DNA from: CAYGDP01 sp964348665 | Lineage (GTDB): Bacteria > Verrucomicrobiota > Verrucomicrobiia > Palsa-1439 > CAYGDP01 | Direction: 5' to 3' | DNA length: 64,000 nucleotides | Assembly: GCA_964348665.1 (NCBI GenBank) | Contig: CAYGDP010000004.1 | Location: 1-64,000, forward strand | Shown here: positions 15,370-23,571 of the stretch, piece after piece | How the letters are laid out: each line of letters opens with the position of its first letter | How positions within the stretch are numbered: position 1 is the first letter of the stretch | The notes under the pieces: model-generated | Seen by the model: the letters and a program-made list of their open reading frames with translations, nothing else | What the model was told of the DNA's origin: nothing | Database searches by the model: none | Made by a program: the position numbers and the translations under genes

Positions 15370-18132
15370 ATGAATCCTCGGCTGCTTACAACGCTCTTTT
15401 TGCTGGGTACGGTCATCCTTGTCGCCGATGAGCCGCCGTCCGGGGATCCTCCCAAGCCTTCTCTCGATGATGCCCAAAGACTTCTGGATTCCGGCGAATA
15501 CGCCAAGGCGCTCGACGCATTCACGGCGTTGGCCGCGGTGGACAGCGCGGACGTGGTTTCCAAAGTTCGCGCCCAACTCGGCGCGGTGGAGTCGCTGGAT
15601 GCCGTGGGGCGCTACGGCGAGGCACTGGAACGGGCGCAAAAGGCAATCGAGATGGCTCCCGACAATTTTCCCGCGCGATACTGGGTTGGCCTCTTGCAAG
15701 AGACAACGGGACAAAAAGCATTGGCGATTGAAACGTATCGGTGGTTTGAACCTCGTGTTCGGGGGAATCAACGACCGGCCAACGCGGAGGCGCTGACGTT
15801 TGCCGCGCTGGGATTGGATCGGCTGTCGCTATTGACGGGGAAACCCTCGGTCTACGCGAAATTCATTTTGCACGAGCTTTTGCAGAGTGTTCACGACACG
15901 ATCGACCCGAAATATTGGCCGGCACGACTGGCGTCTGCCAATCTTTTGCTGGCAAAATACAACGTGGCGCAAGCCCGGGGCGATTTTCTCAAGACACTCG
16001 AATTGAACCAGCGCAGCGCCGATGCCGAGGTGGGGCTGGCGCGGATCGAGATGGAAAAATGGGATTCGGAGAAGGTTGAGAGCCGGATTGCCCGCGCGCT
16101 GCGCAAGAATCCAAATCACGTCGGAGCGATGGTCACCCGCGCGACGATAATGCTGGCCGAGCGCAAAGACACAGAGGCGATTGCGGAATTGAACAAGGCG
16201 CTGGCGGTCAACCCGAATGACCTGGATACATTGAGTTTGATGGCGGCGATCCACACGCGCAATCGCGACGATGCGAAGGCGTCGGAGTACATCACGCGCG
16301 TGGAGAAGATCAACGCCGGCTACGGCGAGTTGTATGCCGTGATCGGTGAATGGTTGCACAGCAAGCGCCAGTTCAAGCAGGCCGAGAAATATTTCCTGCG
16401 AGCCAGCGAGTTGTCCCCCGAATTAGCGGAGCCTCGCACCAGCCTTGGCCGGATGTACCTGGACATGGGAGAGACGGAAAAAGCGCGGTTGACGCTGGAC
16501 GCGTCGTTTCGGATCGATCCATTTCACGTTCGCACATTCAACACGCTGAATTTGCTCGATCGACTGGAAAAATTCGCGCGGGTGGAGACGGAGCATTTCA
16601 TCGTGAAGTTCGACAAAAAACAGGACGCTGTTTTGGCGACTTATTTTACCGAGTATTTGGAAAGCATCTATCCCGAGCTGACCAAGAAATACGGGTACGA
16701 GTTGCCCGTCAAAAGCATCGTCGAAGTATATCCGAGCCACGACGGAATTGACGGTTTTGCGGTACGCATCACTGGGATGGGGTGGTTGCCCACCGTAGGC
16801 GCCTGCACGGGGCGCGTGATCGCGATGGATGCGCCGCGCAAAGGCGCCCGGCTGACGCCGTTCGATTGGAAGGATGTGTTGCGTCACGAATTCACCCACG
16901 TCATTACGCTGACGCAAACGGAGAATCGCATTGCGCATTGGTTCACCGAAGGATTGGCTACGAGCGAGCAGCCTCTCCCACTGGAGTGGGGGATGCGACG
17001 GACATTTGTCAACGCCGTTCGCCGCGGGAAATTGGTCCCGATCGAAAAACTCGATTTCGGTTTTATGCGAATGAACGAGCGTCAACTCGCGTATGCCCAG
17101 AGCGAGCAAATTGTCGAATATATCCGGGAGAAATGGGGATACGAAAAAATCCACACCTTGTTGGCCGCCTATCGCGATGGCAAATCGCAGGCGCAGGCGT
17201 TCCAGGAAATCTTCAGCCAGTCGGAAAAGGAATTCGACGGCGGGTTCGTCGAGTGGGCGTGGAAACGCGCGGAATCGTGGGGATTCTCAATGGAACCCAT
17301 CCGCGAAGTGGTCAAGATTCGGAAGGAATTGGAAACGAAACCCGACGACCCATCGTTGCTGGGCGAATTGACCGAGTCGCTCTATTGGGACGGCAAGAAC
17401 GATGAATCGCGCAAGACCGCTGAAAAATGCCTGACTAAAGATCCCAAGAACACCCGGGCGCTGGCCATCAAGGCGGCGTTTCTGTTGCAGCAACAAAAAT
17501 GGGATGACGCCAAGCCTCTCCTCGAACAATTGCAGCATATCAAACCTAAAAGCCTTTTTGCCGCCAACGCGCTGGGGGCGATCGCGCTCAAGAAAAATCA
17601 GCTCGACGACGCCATCGCACAGTTTACGAAACTGACGCAGCTTTGTCCGTCTGACCCGGAAGGACAGAAGGGGCTAGCCGAAGCCTACACCCGACAGGGC
17701 AAACACGAGCAAGCGCTCGGCCCGATGCTCGCGCTCGACGTCGGCAACACCACCGACCTGCAATTGCCGCAACGGATCTCCGCCATTTACAAACGGCTCG
17801 GAAAAACTGAAGATGCCATCCGAACCCTCGAACACGCTGCGCGGTTGGATCCGTATGACACCGTGCTGCATCAGAAACTCTCCGCGCTTCACCTGGAAGC
17901 AAAGAATTTCCCCGCCGCAATCCGTGAACTGCAATCGAACTGCGATCTTCAACCCGCCACTGCCGAACACTTTGCGCGCCTCGCCAGCGTCCTCAAACAA
18001 GCCGGGCGTCGCGACGAAGCCCTTGCCGCCATTCGCAAAGCCATTGCGATTGAGCCGGATAACACAATGTTCAAACAACTCCTGGATTCCCTGCAAAAAC
18101 CAACGGTTGACGCGCCAGCCGCCCCGCAGTAG
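15370..18132 (+). CDS. secreted TPR protein with a peptidase MA-like domain
   Basis: The 920-residue protein has an N-terminal signal (MNPRLLTTLFLLGTVILVA), a first block of TPR repeats (about 30-395), a gluzincin-like domain (about 400-620) and a second TPR block to the end. The metalloprotease site HEFTH is at residues 506-510, with the likely third ligand in HWFTEGLA (E527). This organisation matches peptidase MA family proteins that act in the envelope. Substrate unknown. The start is fixed by a promoter ending 8 nt upstream. Confidence 0.85.
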   Translation: MNPRLLTTLFLLGTVILVADEPPSGDPPKPSLDDAQRLLDSGEYAKALDAFTALAAVDSADVVSKVRAQLGAVESLDAVGRYGEALERAQKAIEMAPDNFPARYWVGLLQETTGQKALAIETYRWFEPRVRGNQRPANAEALTFAALGLDRLSLLTGKPSVYAKFILHELLQSVHDTIDPKYWPARLASANLLLAKYNVAQARGDFLKTLELNQRSADAEVGLARIEMEKWDSEKVESRIARALRKNPNHVGAMVTRATIMLAERKDTEAIAELNKALAVNPNDLDTLSLMAAIHTRNRDDAKASEYITRVEKINAGYGELYAVIGEWLHSKRQFKQAEKYFLRASELSPELAEPRTSLGRMYLDMGETEKARLTLDASFRIDPFHVRTFNTLNLLDRLEKFARVETEHFIVKFDKKQDAVLATYFTEYLESIYPELTKKYGYELPVKSIVEVYPSHDGIDGFAVRITGMGWLPTVGACTGRVIAMDAPRKGARLTPFDWKDVLRHEFTHVITLTQTENRIAHWFTEGLATSEQPLPLEWGMRRTFVNAVRRGKLVPIEKLDFGFMRMNERQLAYAQSEQIVEYIREKWGYEKIHTLLAAYRDGKSQAQAFQEIFSQSEKEFDGGFVEWAWKRAESWGFSMEPIREVVKIRKELETKPDDPSLLGELTESLYWDGKNDESRKTAEKCLTKDPKNTRALAIKAAFLLQQQKWDDAKPLLEQLQHIKPKSLFAANALGAIALKKNQLDDAIAQFTKLTQLCPSDPEGQKGLAEAYTRQGKHEQALGPMLALDVGNTTDLQLPQRISAIYKRLGKTEDAIRTLEHAARLDPYDTVLHQKLSALHLEAKNFPAAIRELQSNCDLQPATAEHFARLASVLKQAGRRDEALAAIRKAIAIEPDNTMFKQLLDSLQKPTVDAPAAPQ

Positions 18133-18135
18133 ATT
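18107..18135 (+). promoter_or_regulatory. promoter of the lipoprotein gene (leaderless type)
   Basis: TTGACG (18107-18112), 17-nt spacer, TAGATT (18130-18135), 7 nt to the ATG. It lies in the 3' end of the preceding gene; the TAG of the -10 box is that gene's stop codon. Confidence 0.6.
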
Positions 18136-18142
18136 TGCCGCG

Positions 18143-18787
18143 ATGAACTGGTTTTGCATCGCATTCGGGGTTGTTCTCCTCTTCGGTGCTTCCTGCTCGC
18201 ATACCTCGCAGAAATCGGCCACGGCGGCGGACGAAACGCCTCAAAAAAATGGAATCGAGCGGCGGATGGATGAGCGCTGGCAGGCGTATCGAGCGGCGTT
18301 GTCCGGTTCGCCCGGTCAAACGCTCGACGCGAAAGAAATGAAACGTCGCGAGGATGCCCGGGCGCGAGTCACCTATACCCCCTTCCAAAGCAAACAATTC
18401 ACAACCGGCGGGTACGACAAGAAAATTTATCAGCCCAAAGATTTTTCAGGCGTCAAAACGTTCCGCACGAAAGATTTTCAGACGAAACAGGCGACGTTCA
18501 GTGAAAAGGCCTATTCGACCAAGATTGTAGACCGCAAAATCGTGGCACAGAAAAATTACACCCCGCCCAGTTCTCCCGGGTACGCGACAAAAACGTATCC
18601 TACCGAAAAAGTCGGATTGCGGACCCTAGCCGAGTTGCAGGGCAAATCCATCGACACCAAAACTCAATCCTACAAGTCGCTCATCAGTGGCGATGCGGGC
18701 AAGCCCGCCACGGGACGCGAAGCGGTCAAACCCAAGCCGATCCTGGACAAGAAACTCACAGGCGATCCCTCGCCCAATGAAAAGTAA
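18143..18787 (+). CDS. putative lipoprotein, function unknown
   Basis: The 214-residue product starts MNWFCIAFGVVLLFGASC, an N-terminal signal with a lipobox (GASC), so it is probably a lipoprotein. The mature part is Lys/Thr-rich with recurring short motifs built on (K/T)-x-(Y/F)-x-(T/P)K, such as KQFTTGGYDKKIYQPKDF and AYSTKIVDRKI, possibly irregular repeats. No family is recognised. A longer upstream ORF exists in this frame, but the lipobox and the promoter support this start. Confidence 0.75.
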   Translation: MNWFCIAFGVVLLFGASCSHTSQKSATAADETPQKNGIERRMDERWQAYRAALSGSPGQTLDAKEMKRREDARARVTYTPFQSKQFTTGGYDKKIYQPKDFSGVKTFRTKDFQTKQATFSEKAYSTKIVDRKIVAQKNYTPPSSPGYATKTYPTEKVGLRTLAELQGKSIDTKTQSYKSLISGDAGKPATGREAVKPKPILDKKLTGDPSPNEK

Positions 18788-19076
18788 TGACCAACCCGCC
18801 GTAAGTGAGCCGCCGTTCCAAGACGAAGAAGCACGCTATCACCGGAAACATTTTCTCTCGTGGACAATTGGCGTCATCATTTTTGGGATGTCGTATGTGT
18901 TAAGCATTGGGCCTGTCATGTCTTTGTTGGGCTATTACTCCGCTATAAATGGATGGGTTTGGGAAGTTTATGCGCCTCTTCTCTGGCTTGGAGATCAAAG
19001 TCCTTTTTTTCTCGGGCTGCTCGATCATTATTTGGAACTTTGGGGAGTGCACATTACTTGGGCTGTTCCGTTTTAG
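18777..19076 (+). CDS. small two-TM membrane protein
   Basis: The 99-residue protein overlaps the end of the lipoprotein gene by 11 bases. A polar N-terminus (about 30 residues) is followed by hydrophobic segments around FLSWTIGVIIFGMSYVLSI and SPFFLGLLDHYLELWGVHI. No family recognised; co-transcription with the lipoprotein is likely. Confidence 0.55.
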   Translation: MKSNDQPAVSEPPFQDEEARYHRKHFLSWTIGVIIFGMSYVLSIGPVMSLLGYYSAINGWVWEVYAPLLWLGDQSPFFLGLLDHYLELWGVHITWAVPF

Positions 19077-19176
19077 ACTTTTTATTACAGCATTTACCCT
19101 CCATTTCTGTCCGGATGAATAGGCAGAGAAGCAATTATTCCGCGACTGTCGCATGTTCCGCGGGGAATAAAATAAC

Positions 19177-19205
19177 TTGAAACTTCTGCGACGCCCTGAC
19201 AGGTT
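19177..19205 (+). promoter_or_regulatory. promoter of the isomerase gene (leaderless type)
   Basis: TTGAAA (19177-19182), 17-nt spacer, CAGGTT (19200-19205), 8 nt to the ATG. Confidence 0.45.
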
Positions 19206-19213
19206 ACGCACCC

Positions 19214-20014
19214 ATGAAAATTGCCCTCCAAGAAGGACTTTTGCCCGGCGACACTCTTGCCGAGAAACTTGATTTCGCCGAAACAATCGGGGTTGAAGGC
19301 GTGGAAATCGCCGGTTGGGGTAAACCCGCCGAAAAAGTCGCGGAACTCGAAAAGGCGTTCCATGGCCGCAAAATTAAATTCGCCTCCATTTGCGGACAGA
19401 CGACGTTTGATTGGCTCGATCCAGACCCGAAGAAGCGTGAGGCGAGCATCGCCGAGACCAAGCGTAATCTGGAAGCTTGCGGACATCTCGGCGGCGCCGG
19501 CTGCATCGTACCGCCTATTTTTGGCCCGCCGCGAATCAATAACCTCTTACCGTTCGCGGATGCAGTGACACTCGAAAAGAAACTTCTAGCTCTCATTGTC
19601 AAAGACCTTGCGGAACACGCGCGCAAACACAAGACCTTGTTACTGCTCGAACCATTGAATCGGTACGAGCAACATTTGCTCCGCAAACAATCCGATGGCG
19701 TCGAGATCATCCGCAAAGCCGGGAATCCCAAGGGTGTTGCGTTGTTGAGTGACTTTTTCCACATGCACATCGAGGAGATCGACACGCCGACGGCGTTCCG
19801 AAAAGCGGGCAAACACGTCGCACACGTTCATCTGGCCGATAATACTCGCCTCGAACCCGGTTCGGGCGATATTGATTGGCGGGCGGGCATGAAAGCGCTC
19901 AAGGACATCAAATTCAGGGGATACATGGCTTACGAATGCAGCTTGAGCGGCGACAAAGCCAAGACACTGACGAAGTCGGTAAATTTCCTTCGCGAAATCA
20001 TCGCGTCGGTTTAG
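19214..20014 (+). CDS. sugar phosphate isomerase/epimerase (xylose isomerase-like TIM barrel)
   Basis: The 266-residue protein has the AP2Ec/hydroxypyruvate isomerase-like barrel. Metal-site motifs visible are LLLEPLNRYE (Glu), LLSDFFHMHIEE (Asp/His), HVHLADNTR (His) and YMAYECSL (Glu). Such proteins act on sugars or inositol-like substrates. It is followed by a Gfo/Idh/MocA oxidoreductase, a frequent pairing in polyol or sugar catabolism; the actual substrate is unknown. Confidence 0.88.
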   Translation: MKIALQEGLLPGDTLAEKLDFAETIGVEGVEIAGWGKPAEKVAELEKAFHGRKIKFASICGQTTFDWLDPDPKKREASIAETKRNLEACGHLGGAGCIVPPIFGPPRINNLLPFADAVTLEKKLLALIVKDLAEHARKHKTLLLLEPLNRYEQHLLRKQSDGVEIIRKAGNPKGVALLSDFFHMHIEEIDTPTAFRKAGKHVAHVHLADNTRLEPGSGDIDWRAGMKALKDIKFRGYMAYECSLSGDKAKTLTKSVNFLREIIASV

Positions 20015-20026
20015 GAAATATGAATT

Positions 20027-20091
20027 GCCACGAAGAAGCACAAAAAGCTCAAAAAGGATTTCATTTTGAGCCTCCTGCGCTTTTTTGTGGC
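20027..20091. repeat. gccacgaag...cacaaaa inverted repeat
   Basis: The left arm GCCACGAAGAAGCACAAAAA and right arm CGCTTTTTTGTGGC-like sequence form an imperfect hairpin between two co-directional genes. A related sequence lies at 2180-2215. Confidence 0.6.
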
Positions 20092-20113
20092 TAATAAAAT
20101 CAGTGGAGAAAAC

Positions 20114-21082
20114 ATGAAAAAAATCGGCATCGGTTTCATCGGCGTGGGCGGCATCGCCCAGTGGCAACATCTCAAACTACTTAGCACCCTCCCACAGGCA
20201 CGGCTCGTCGGCTATTATGACAAGGATGAAAAACGCGTAGCCGACACCATTAAACAATACGGTGGAGTTGCGTTCGGCAGCATGGACGACCTGCTTGCCG
20301 ACACCGACATCAAAGCCGTTTACGTCTGCCTGCCGCCTTTCGCGCACGGTGAAGCTGAAGAAAAAGTCATCGCTGCCGGCAAGGCCATCTTCGTCGAGAA
20401 ACCGCTCGCCACCGATCTCGCCACCGCCGAGCGGACCGGCAAGAAGATCGCCGCCAAGAAACTCATCAACGCCGTCGGTTACAACTGGCGTTACCAGGCC
20501 AATACGGCTGAATTGAAGAAGCGCCTCAAGCCTGCCGACATCGTTGGCGTAAGCGGTTGGTGGTGTGGCGGACGCCCGGGTGTTTGGTGGTGGCGCCAGA
20601 AGAAAACCTGCGGCGGCCAGCACATCGAACAAACCACGCACATCTTCGACATTGCCAACTACGTCATCGAGAGCCAGCCCGTTAGCGTCTATGCCGTCGC
20701 GCGCAAGCTCAATCATTATAAAGAACCCGACCATACCGTTGAGGACATCTCCAGCGCCACCGTCACCTACAAAAACGGTGTCATCGCCAACATCTGGTCC
20801 AGTGATGTGATGGGATGGCGTTCCTCACGCGTTACGTGCGAATTCTTCGGGGTCGAACGGCGTTACGAGCTTAGCGGCACGCTCAAGTGCTGGGAAAAAA
20901 ACTACACCGAAATCCAAAACGCCAACGATCCGTATCGCCATGAGAACGAGCTGTTTTTGAAAGCCGTCGCGACAAAAAACCAAAGCCTCATGCTCGCGAC
21001 CTATGCGACGAGTTTGACGACCCATCGCGTCACGATGGCGGCGGATCGCTCGATGAAATCGGGCAGGGTGGAGAAGGTGTAG
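20114..21082 (+). CDS. Gfo/Idh/MocA family oxidoreductase
   Basis: The 322-residue NAD(P)-dependent oxidoreductase has the Rossmann motif GIGFIGVGGIAQW, FVEKPLATDLATAE (the EKP motif with the catalytic Lys) and the C-terminal beta-sheet domain. The start is set at MKKIGIG, with GTGGAG a few bases upstream. The last 50 bases of the gene are repeated, with two changes in the best 49-bp part, after the hicAB module at 21571-21619. Confidence 0.93.
   Translation: MKKIGIGFIGVGGIAQWQHLKLLSTLPQARLVGYYDKDEKRVADTIKQYGGVAFGSMDDLLADTDIKAVYVCLPPFAHGEAEEKVIAAGKAIFVEKPLATDLATAERTGKKIAAKKLINAVGYNWRYQANTAELKKRLKPADIVGVSGWWCGGRPGVWWWRQKKTCGGQHIEQTTHIFDIANYVIESQPVSVYAVARKLNHYKEPDHTVEDISSATVTYKNGVIANIWSSDVMGWRSSRVTCEFFGVERRYELSGTLKCWEKNYTEIQNANDPYRHENELFLKAVATKNQSLMLATYATSLTTHRVTMAADRSMKSGRVEKV
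21026..21074 (+). repeat. direct repeat A (3' end of the oxidoreductase gene)
   Basis: This 49-bp segment encodes HRVTMAADRSMKSGRVEK. Its copy at 21571-21619 differs at two positions. Confidence 0.9.
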
Positions 21083-21090
21083 AAGCAAGT

Positions 21091-21354
21091 ATGAGCAGAC
21101 ATCGCAAAATCCTCGATCAAATTTTACGTGGCAACTCGGACGCGAACATTCCGTTCGAGGGCTTGTGCAGCTTGTTGCGGTATCTCGGTTTCACCGAGCG
21201 CACTCGCGGTAGCCATCATATCTTTACGCAAAACGGCGTCGCGGAAATCCTGAACTTGCAACCTCTCGGCTCTAAGGGTAAAGTCTATCAAGTTAAACAG
21301 GTGCGAGCAGTGCTATTGAAATACCAACTAGGAGCTGAAGATGTCGAAGCCTAG
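21091..21354 (+). CDS. HicA-like toxin
   Basis: The 87-residue protein has the HicA/YcfA dsRBD-like pattern: FEGLCSLLRYLGFTERTRGSHHIF with the active-site Gly-Ser-His-His, then QVRAVLLKYQL. HicA toxins are mRNA interferases. It overlaps the hicB start by 14 bases. The pair lies between two copies of the oxidoreductase 3' end. Confidence 0.88.
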   Translation: MSRHRKILDQILRGNSDANIPFEGLCSLLRYLGFTERTRGSHHIFTQNGVAEILNLQPLGSKGKVYQVKQVRAVLLKYQLGAEDVEA

Positions 21355-21556
21355 ATATGAGGTAATCATTTATTGGAGTGACGAGGACAAGGCATTCATT
21401 GCCGAAGTCCCCGAGCTAGCTGGCTGTGCCGCCGATGGCGCGACCTATCATGAGGCGCTCGCCAACGTCGAAGTTGTCATTCGTGAATGGATTGAGACAG
21501 CCAAAGAACTTGGCCGTCCCATCCCCAAACCCAAAGGCCGCCTGGTTTACGCGTGA
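21341..21556 (+). CDS. HicB-like antitoxin
   Basis: The 71-residue protein shows the HicB partial RNase H fold: YEVIIYWSDEDKAFIAEVPEL, GCAADGATYHEALANVE and IREWIETAKELGRPIPKPKG. It lacks a long C-terminal DNA-binding extension. The stop overlaps an ATG (TGATG) that starts a 23-codon frame whose end duplicates the oxidoreductase C-terminus. Confidence 0.88.
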   Translation: MSKPRYEVIIYWSDEDKAFIAEVPELAGCAADGATYHEALANVEVVIREWIETAKELGRPIPKPKGRLVYA

Positions 21557-21570
21557 TGAGCGGTAACCAC

Positions 21571-21619
21571 CGCGTCACGATGGCGGCGGATTGCTCGATG
21601 AAATCGGGCAAGGTGGAGA
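21571..21619 (+). repeat. direct repeat B (copy of the oxidoreductase 3' end)
   Basis: It matches 21026-21074 at 47 of 49 bases. In frame it gives HRVTMAADCSMKSGKVERI and a stop, against HRVTMAADRSMKSGRVEKV in the intact gene, so a diverged true gene end flanks hicAB. Confidence 0.9.
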
Positions 21620-21633
21620 GAATCTAAAGTGGA

Positions 21634-21655
21634 AGCGGCGTCCCGCCGCTTTTTT
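21634..21655 (+). terminator. intrinsic terminator after hicAB
   Basis: AGCGGCG-TCC-CGCCGCT forms a 7-bp GC-rich stem followed by TTTTT. The stem also belongs to the aagcggcgtcccgccgc repeat family seen at 24029-24090. Confidence 0.6.
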
Positions 21656-21657
21656 CA

Positions 21658-21733
21658 ATTAACCGCGAAAGACGCGAAACTCGCGAAAGATTGTAGGCCA
21701 CCTGCCCACGGGTGGCGGATCTGTTTTTCCCTC
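21658..21733 (+). repeat. island direct repeat, copy 1
   Basis: It begins attaaccgcgaaagacgcg and includes the hairpin GCCACCTGCCCACGGGTGGC. A diverged copy lies at 22927-23002. The pair brackets the DUF4160/DUF2442/HEPN-like genes. Confidence 0.8.
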
Positions 21734-21811
21734 TAGCCCGCCTTGGTCGTGTGCGTTCAGGACGGTTAGAAATCCACTTTGCACGAAATACACATTGAGG
21801 TATTGTATGCA

Positions 21812-22048
21812 ATGCCAGAAATTTTCAGGACCAAAGGCTACCGCTTTTTCTTTTTTAGCTTGGAGGGGAGTGAGCCACCTCACATTCACGTTGAAGAGGC
21901 CGAGAATTACGCTAAGCTTTGGCTGGATTCACTGGTCGTGGCTTGCTCGCGGGGCTTCGACAGCCACGAGCTAAGTGAAATTTAAGAACTGGTGAGTAAA
22001 AACCGTGAGCGAATTGAAAGGAGATGGCGTGAGCATTTTGGAAGTTAG
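21812..22048 (+). pseudogene. DUF4160 gene interrupted by a stop codon
   Basis: The frame reads MPEIFRTKGYRFFFFSLEGS, then EPPHIHVEEAENYAKLWLD and CSRGFDSHELSEI, which is DUF4160. TAA follows at about codon 58. Beyond it the same frame continues ELVSKNRERIERRWREHFGS, the expected DUF4160 C-terminus. A single nonsense change has thus truncated it. DUF4160 and DUF2442 genes commonly form a toxin-antitoxin-like pair, as here. Confidence 0.75.
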
Positions 22049-22271
22049 AATCGAGCCACTGGCAGTGGACATTACGTTCACTAAGGACGCGCTCCATGTA
22101 CGCCTTGCCGACGGACGGGAAATCTCCGCGCCGCTGGCGTGGTTTCCGCGCTTGCAAAAAGCGACTGCCGCACAGCGCAAAAACTGGCGGCTCATCGGCG
22201 GCGGGGTCGGCATCCATTGGCAAGCCGTGGACGAAGATATCTCCGTGGACAGCCTCTTGGCGAGGAGTTAA
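22029..22271 (+). CDS. DUF2442 family protein
   Basis: The 80-residue protein shows ALHVRLADGREISAPLAWFP, then RLQKAT and GVGIHWQAVDEDISVDSLL, all diagnostic of DUF2442. The GTG start is preceded by AGGAG (5-nt spacer). It is the partner of the broken DUF4160 gene. Part of it (LHVRIAEGCEISAPLAWI) is repeated in a remnant at 23108-23254. Confidence 0.82.
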   Translation: MSILEVRIEPLAVDITFTKDALHVRLADGREISAPLAWFPRLQKATAAQRKNWRLIGGGVGIHWQAVDEDISVDSLLARS

Positions 22272-22288
22272 CACGCAAGACCGGTGCC

Positions 22289-22927
22289 GTGAGTACAACA
22301 AACAGTTCCTCTCAGGTAAGGTCGCTTGTTGAACAAGCTTTGAAACACCTTGCCGATTGCATCGCCTCAGATGTCTTGTTCCGCTATCTGAGCGCGCGCG
22401 AGGCTACTCAAACTTATCCTCATGTTTTTCAAAAATATGACCTCTTTTTCGGCGTGGTTATTGGCGCGGTATTTGAGAGTTTAGTCTTGTCATTGCATAA
22501 GCTCCTCGAAGACGGAGGCAAACATGCGACTGCCCCGCCTGTGAATATTCGGAGAATCCTTCGTTTAGCTGAACAGGACGGCTTTCTGGATAAAGCCATG
22601 TACCGTTCACTAAAGGCTAGAATCGACGCGGTCGTGCCAATTTGGAAAAAAGTTGACCATCTTCGAAATAATCTTGTCGCTCACTCAAGAGAGAACTTAT
22701 CTGTCGAGGCTGAGTTGAGCGAGGCGGGATTGACATCTAGCCAGTGGAGAAAGCTGATTCAAACATATGCAATAATCTTAAACAAACTTGCCTTTTCGTT
22801 GGAAATCGCAATGTTGGATGTAAGAGCGCGTGAAAAGAATTTTGCGCAAAACGTCACCATGCTGCTTGATGCGCTCGATGAAATCGAGCAAGGTAGAAAT
22901 TATATGAAACGGGGAATCAGCGATTGA
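22289..22927 (+). CDS. HEPN/AbiU2-like protein
   Basis: The 212-residue helical protein resembles the HEPN domain of AbiU2 phage-defence proteins. It has a hydrophobic helix (FFGVVIGAVFESLVLSLHKL), then VDHLRNNLVAHSRENLS, where RNNLVAH matches the R-x(4-6)-H RNase motif of HEPN domains. A defence or toxin role is inferred. The start is taken as GTG because the earlier in-frame region overlaps the DUF2442 gene. The end of the gene contains a 25-base stretch very similar to the oxidoreductase tail repeat, in another frame. Confidence 0.6.
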   Translation: MSTTNSSSQVRSLVEQALKHLADCIASDVLFRYLSAREATQTYPHVFQKYDLFFGVVIGAVFESLVLSLHKLLEDGGKHATAPPVNIRRILRLAEQDGFLDKAMYRSLKARIDAVVPIWKKVDHLRNNLVAHSRENLSVEAELSEAGLTSSQWRKLIQTYAIILNKLAFSLEIAMLDVRAREKNFAQNVTMLLDALDEIEQGRNYMKRGISD

Positions 22928-23002
22928 TTAACCACGAAAGACGCGAAATTCACGAATGATTGTAGGCCACCCGCCCCCGGGTGGCGAATCCGTTTTTTCC
23001 TC
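22927..23002 (+). repeat. island direct repeat, copy 2
   Basis: attaaccacgaaagacgcg..., with the hairpin GCCACCCGCCCCCGGGTGGC, is a diverged copy of 21658-21733. It starts at the stop codon of the HEPN-like gene. Confidence 0.8.
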
Positions 23003-23107
23003 GAACCCGACACGCCGCACGAGGCTTGCCCGCCGTCTGTTTGGAGGGTCGCGCGGCCTGCAAAACGGCTTGAACCTGGCATGTTTTTCGGTATTGTAAG
23101 CGCTCTG

Positions 23108-23254
23108 ATGAAAATGATGCTGATCGATAAGATTCCGTTCGCGGAAATTGCGCTCCATGTGCGCATTGCCGAGGGATGTGAGATCTCCGCGCCGCTGGCG
23201 TGGATTCGTCCCATTGACGACATTTTCATGAGAGAAGATAAGGAGCGCTGCTAA
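23108..23254 (+). pseudogene. DUF2442 remnant (48 codons)
   Basis: The short frame MKMMLIDKIPFAEIALHVRI then AEGCEISAPLAWIRP contains only the central DUF2442 block. It overlaps the next ATG by one base (TAATG). It is probably the trace of an earlier DUF4160/DUF2442 module, duplicated with the flanking repeat. Confidence 0.6.
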
Positions 23255-23571
23255 TGATTACATTAATCATCTGCTCATTTCTTGTGCTCTTGCTAAGGGG
23301 TGAGTCACCAGTACCAAAGAAGTATCGGGCAGAACAAACCTTTCTGTATCTGGCATTTTTGCCAGCTTTGGGTTTCTATATTTTACGTGCACAGAGTAAT
23401 TTCAGTACTTTGGGGGCTGTCGTTGAACTAATTGCAATCTGCGGTTTTGGGATCGGCTTTTCGATATACCGTTGGCGGTTTTTGGAGTGCAGAATTTCGT
23501 CTGGAGCATTTTTCATTTTCTATGTGCTTCTGTTAATAGCAATTCCCTTATCACGATTGGCGGTCCACTAA
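23254..23571 (+). CDS. small membrane protein, unknown
   Basis: The 105-residue protein has three or four hydrophobic segments (MITLIICSFLVLLL, FLYLAFLPALGFYIL, VVELIAICGFGIGFSIY, FFIFYVLLLIAIPLSRL). No family recognised. Its stop overlaps the next start (TAATG), so the two are translationally coupled. The region is AT-richer than its surroundings, consistent with transfer. Confidence 0.55.
   Translation: MITLIICSFLVLLLRGESPVPKKYRAEQTFLYLAFLPALGFYILRAQSNFSTLGAVVELIAICGFGIGFSIYRWRFLECRISSGAFFIFYVLLLIAIPLSRLAVH

Noticed and set aside
18687..19076. Longer start for the two-TM protein
   Set aside because: The extra upstream codons overlap the lipoprotein coding sequence; the ATG at 18777 gives a normal N-terminus.
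21026..21619. Insertion-sequence target-site duplication around hicAB
   Set aside because: The copies are 49 bp, not identical, and are true gene ends; no transposase is present between them.
21984..21986. In-frame stop of the DUF4160 gene as a third recoded codon
   Set aside because: The codon is TAA, which is not used for selenocysteine, and no redox motif surrounds it.
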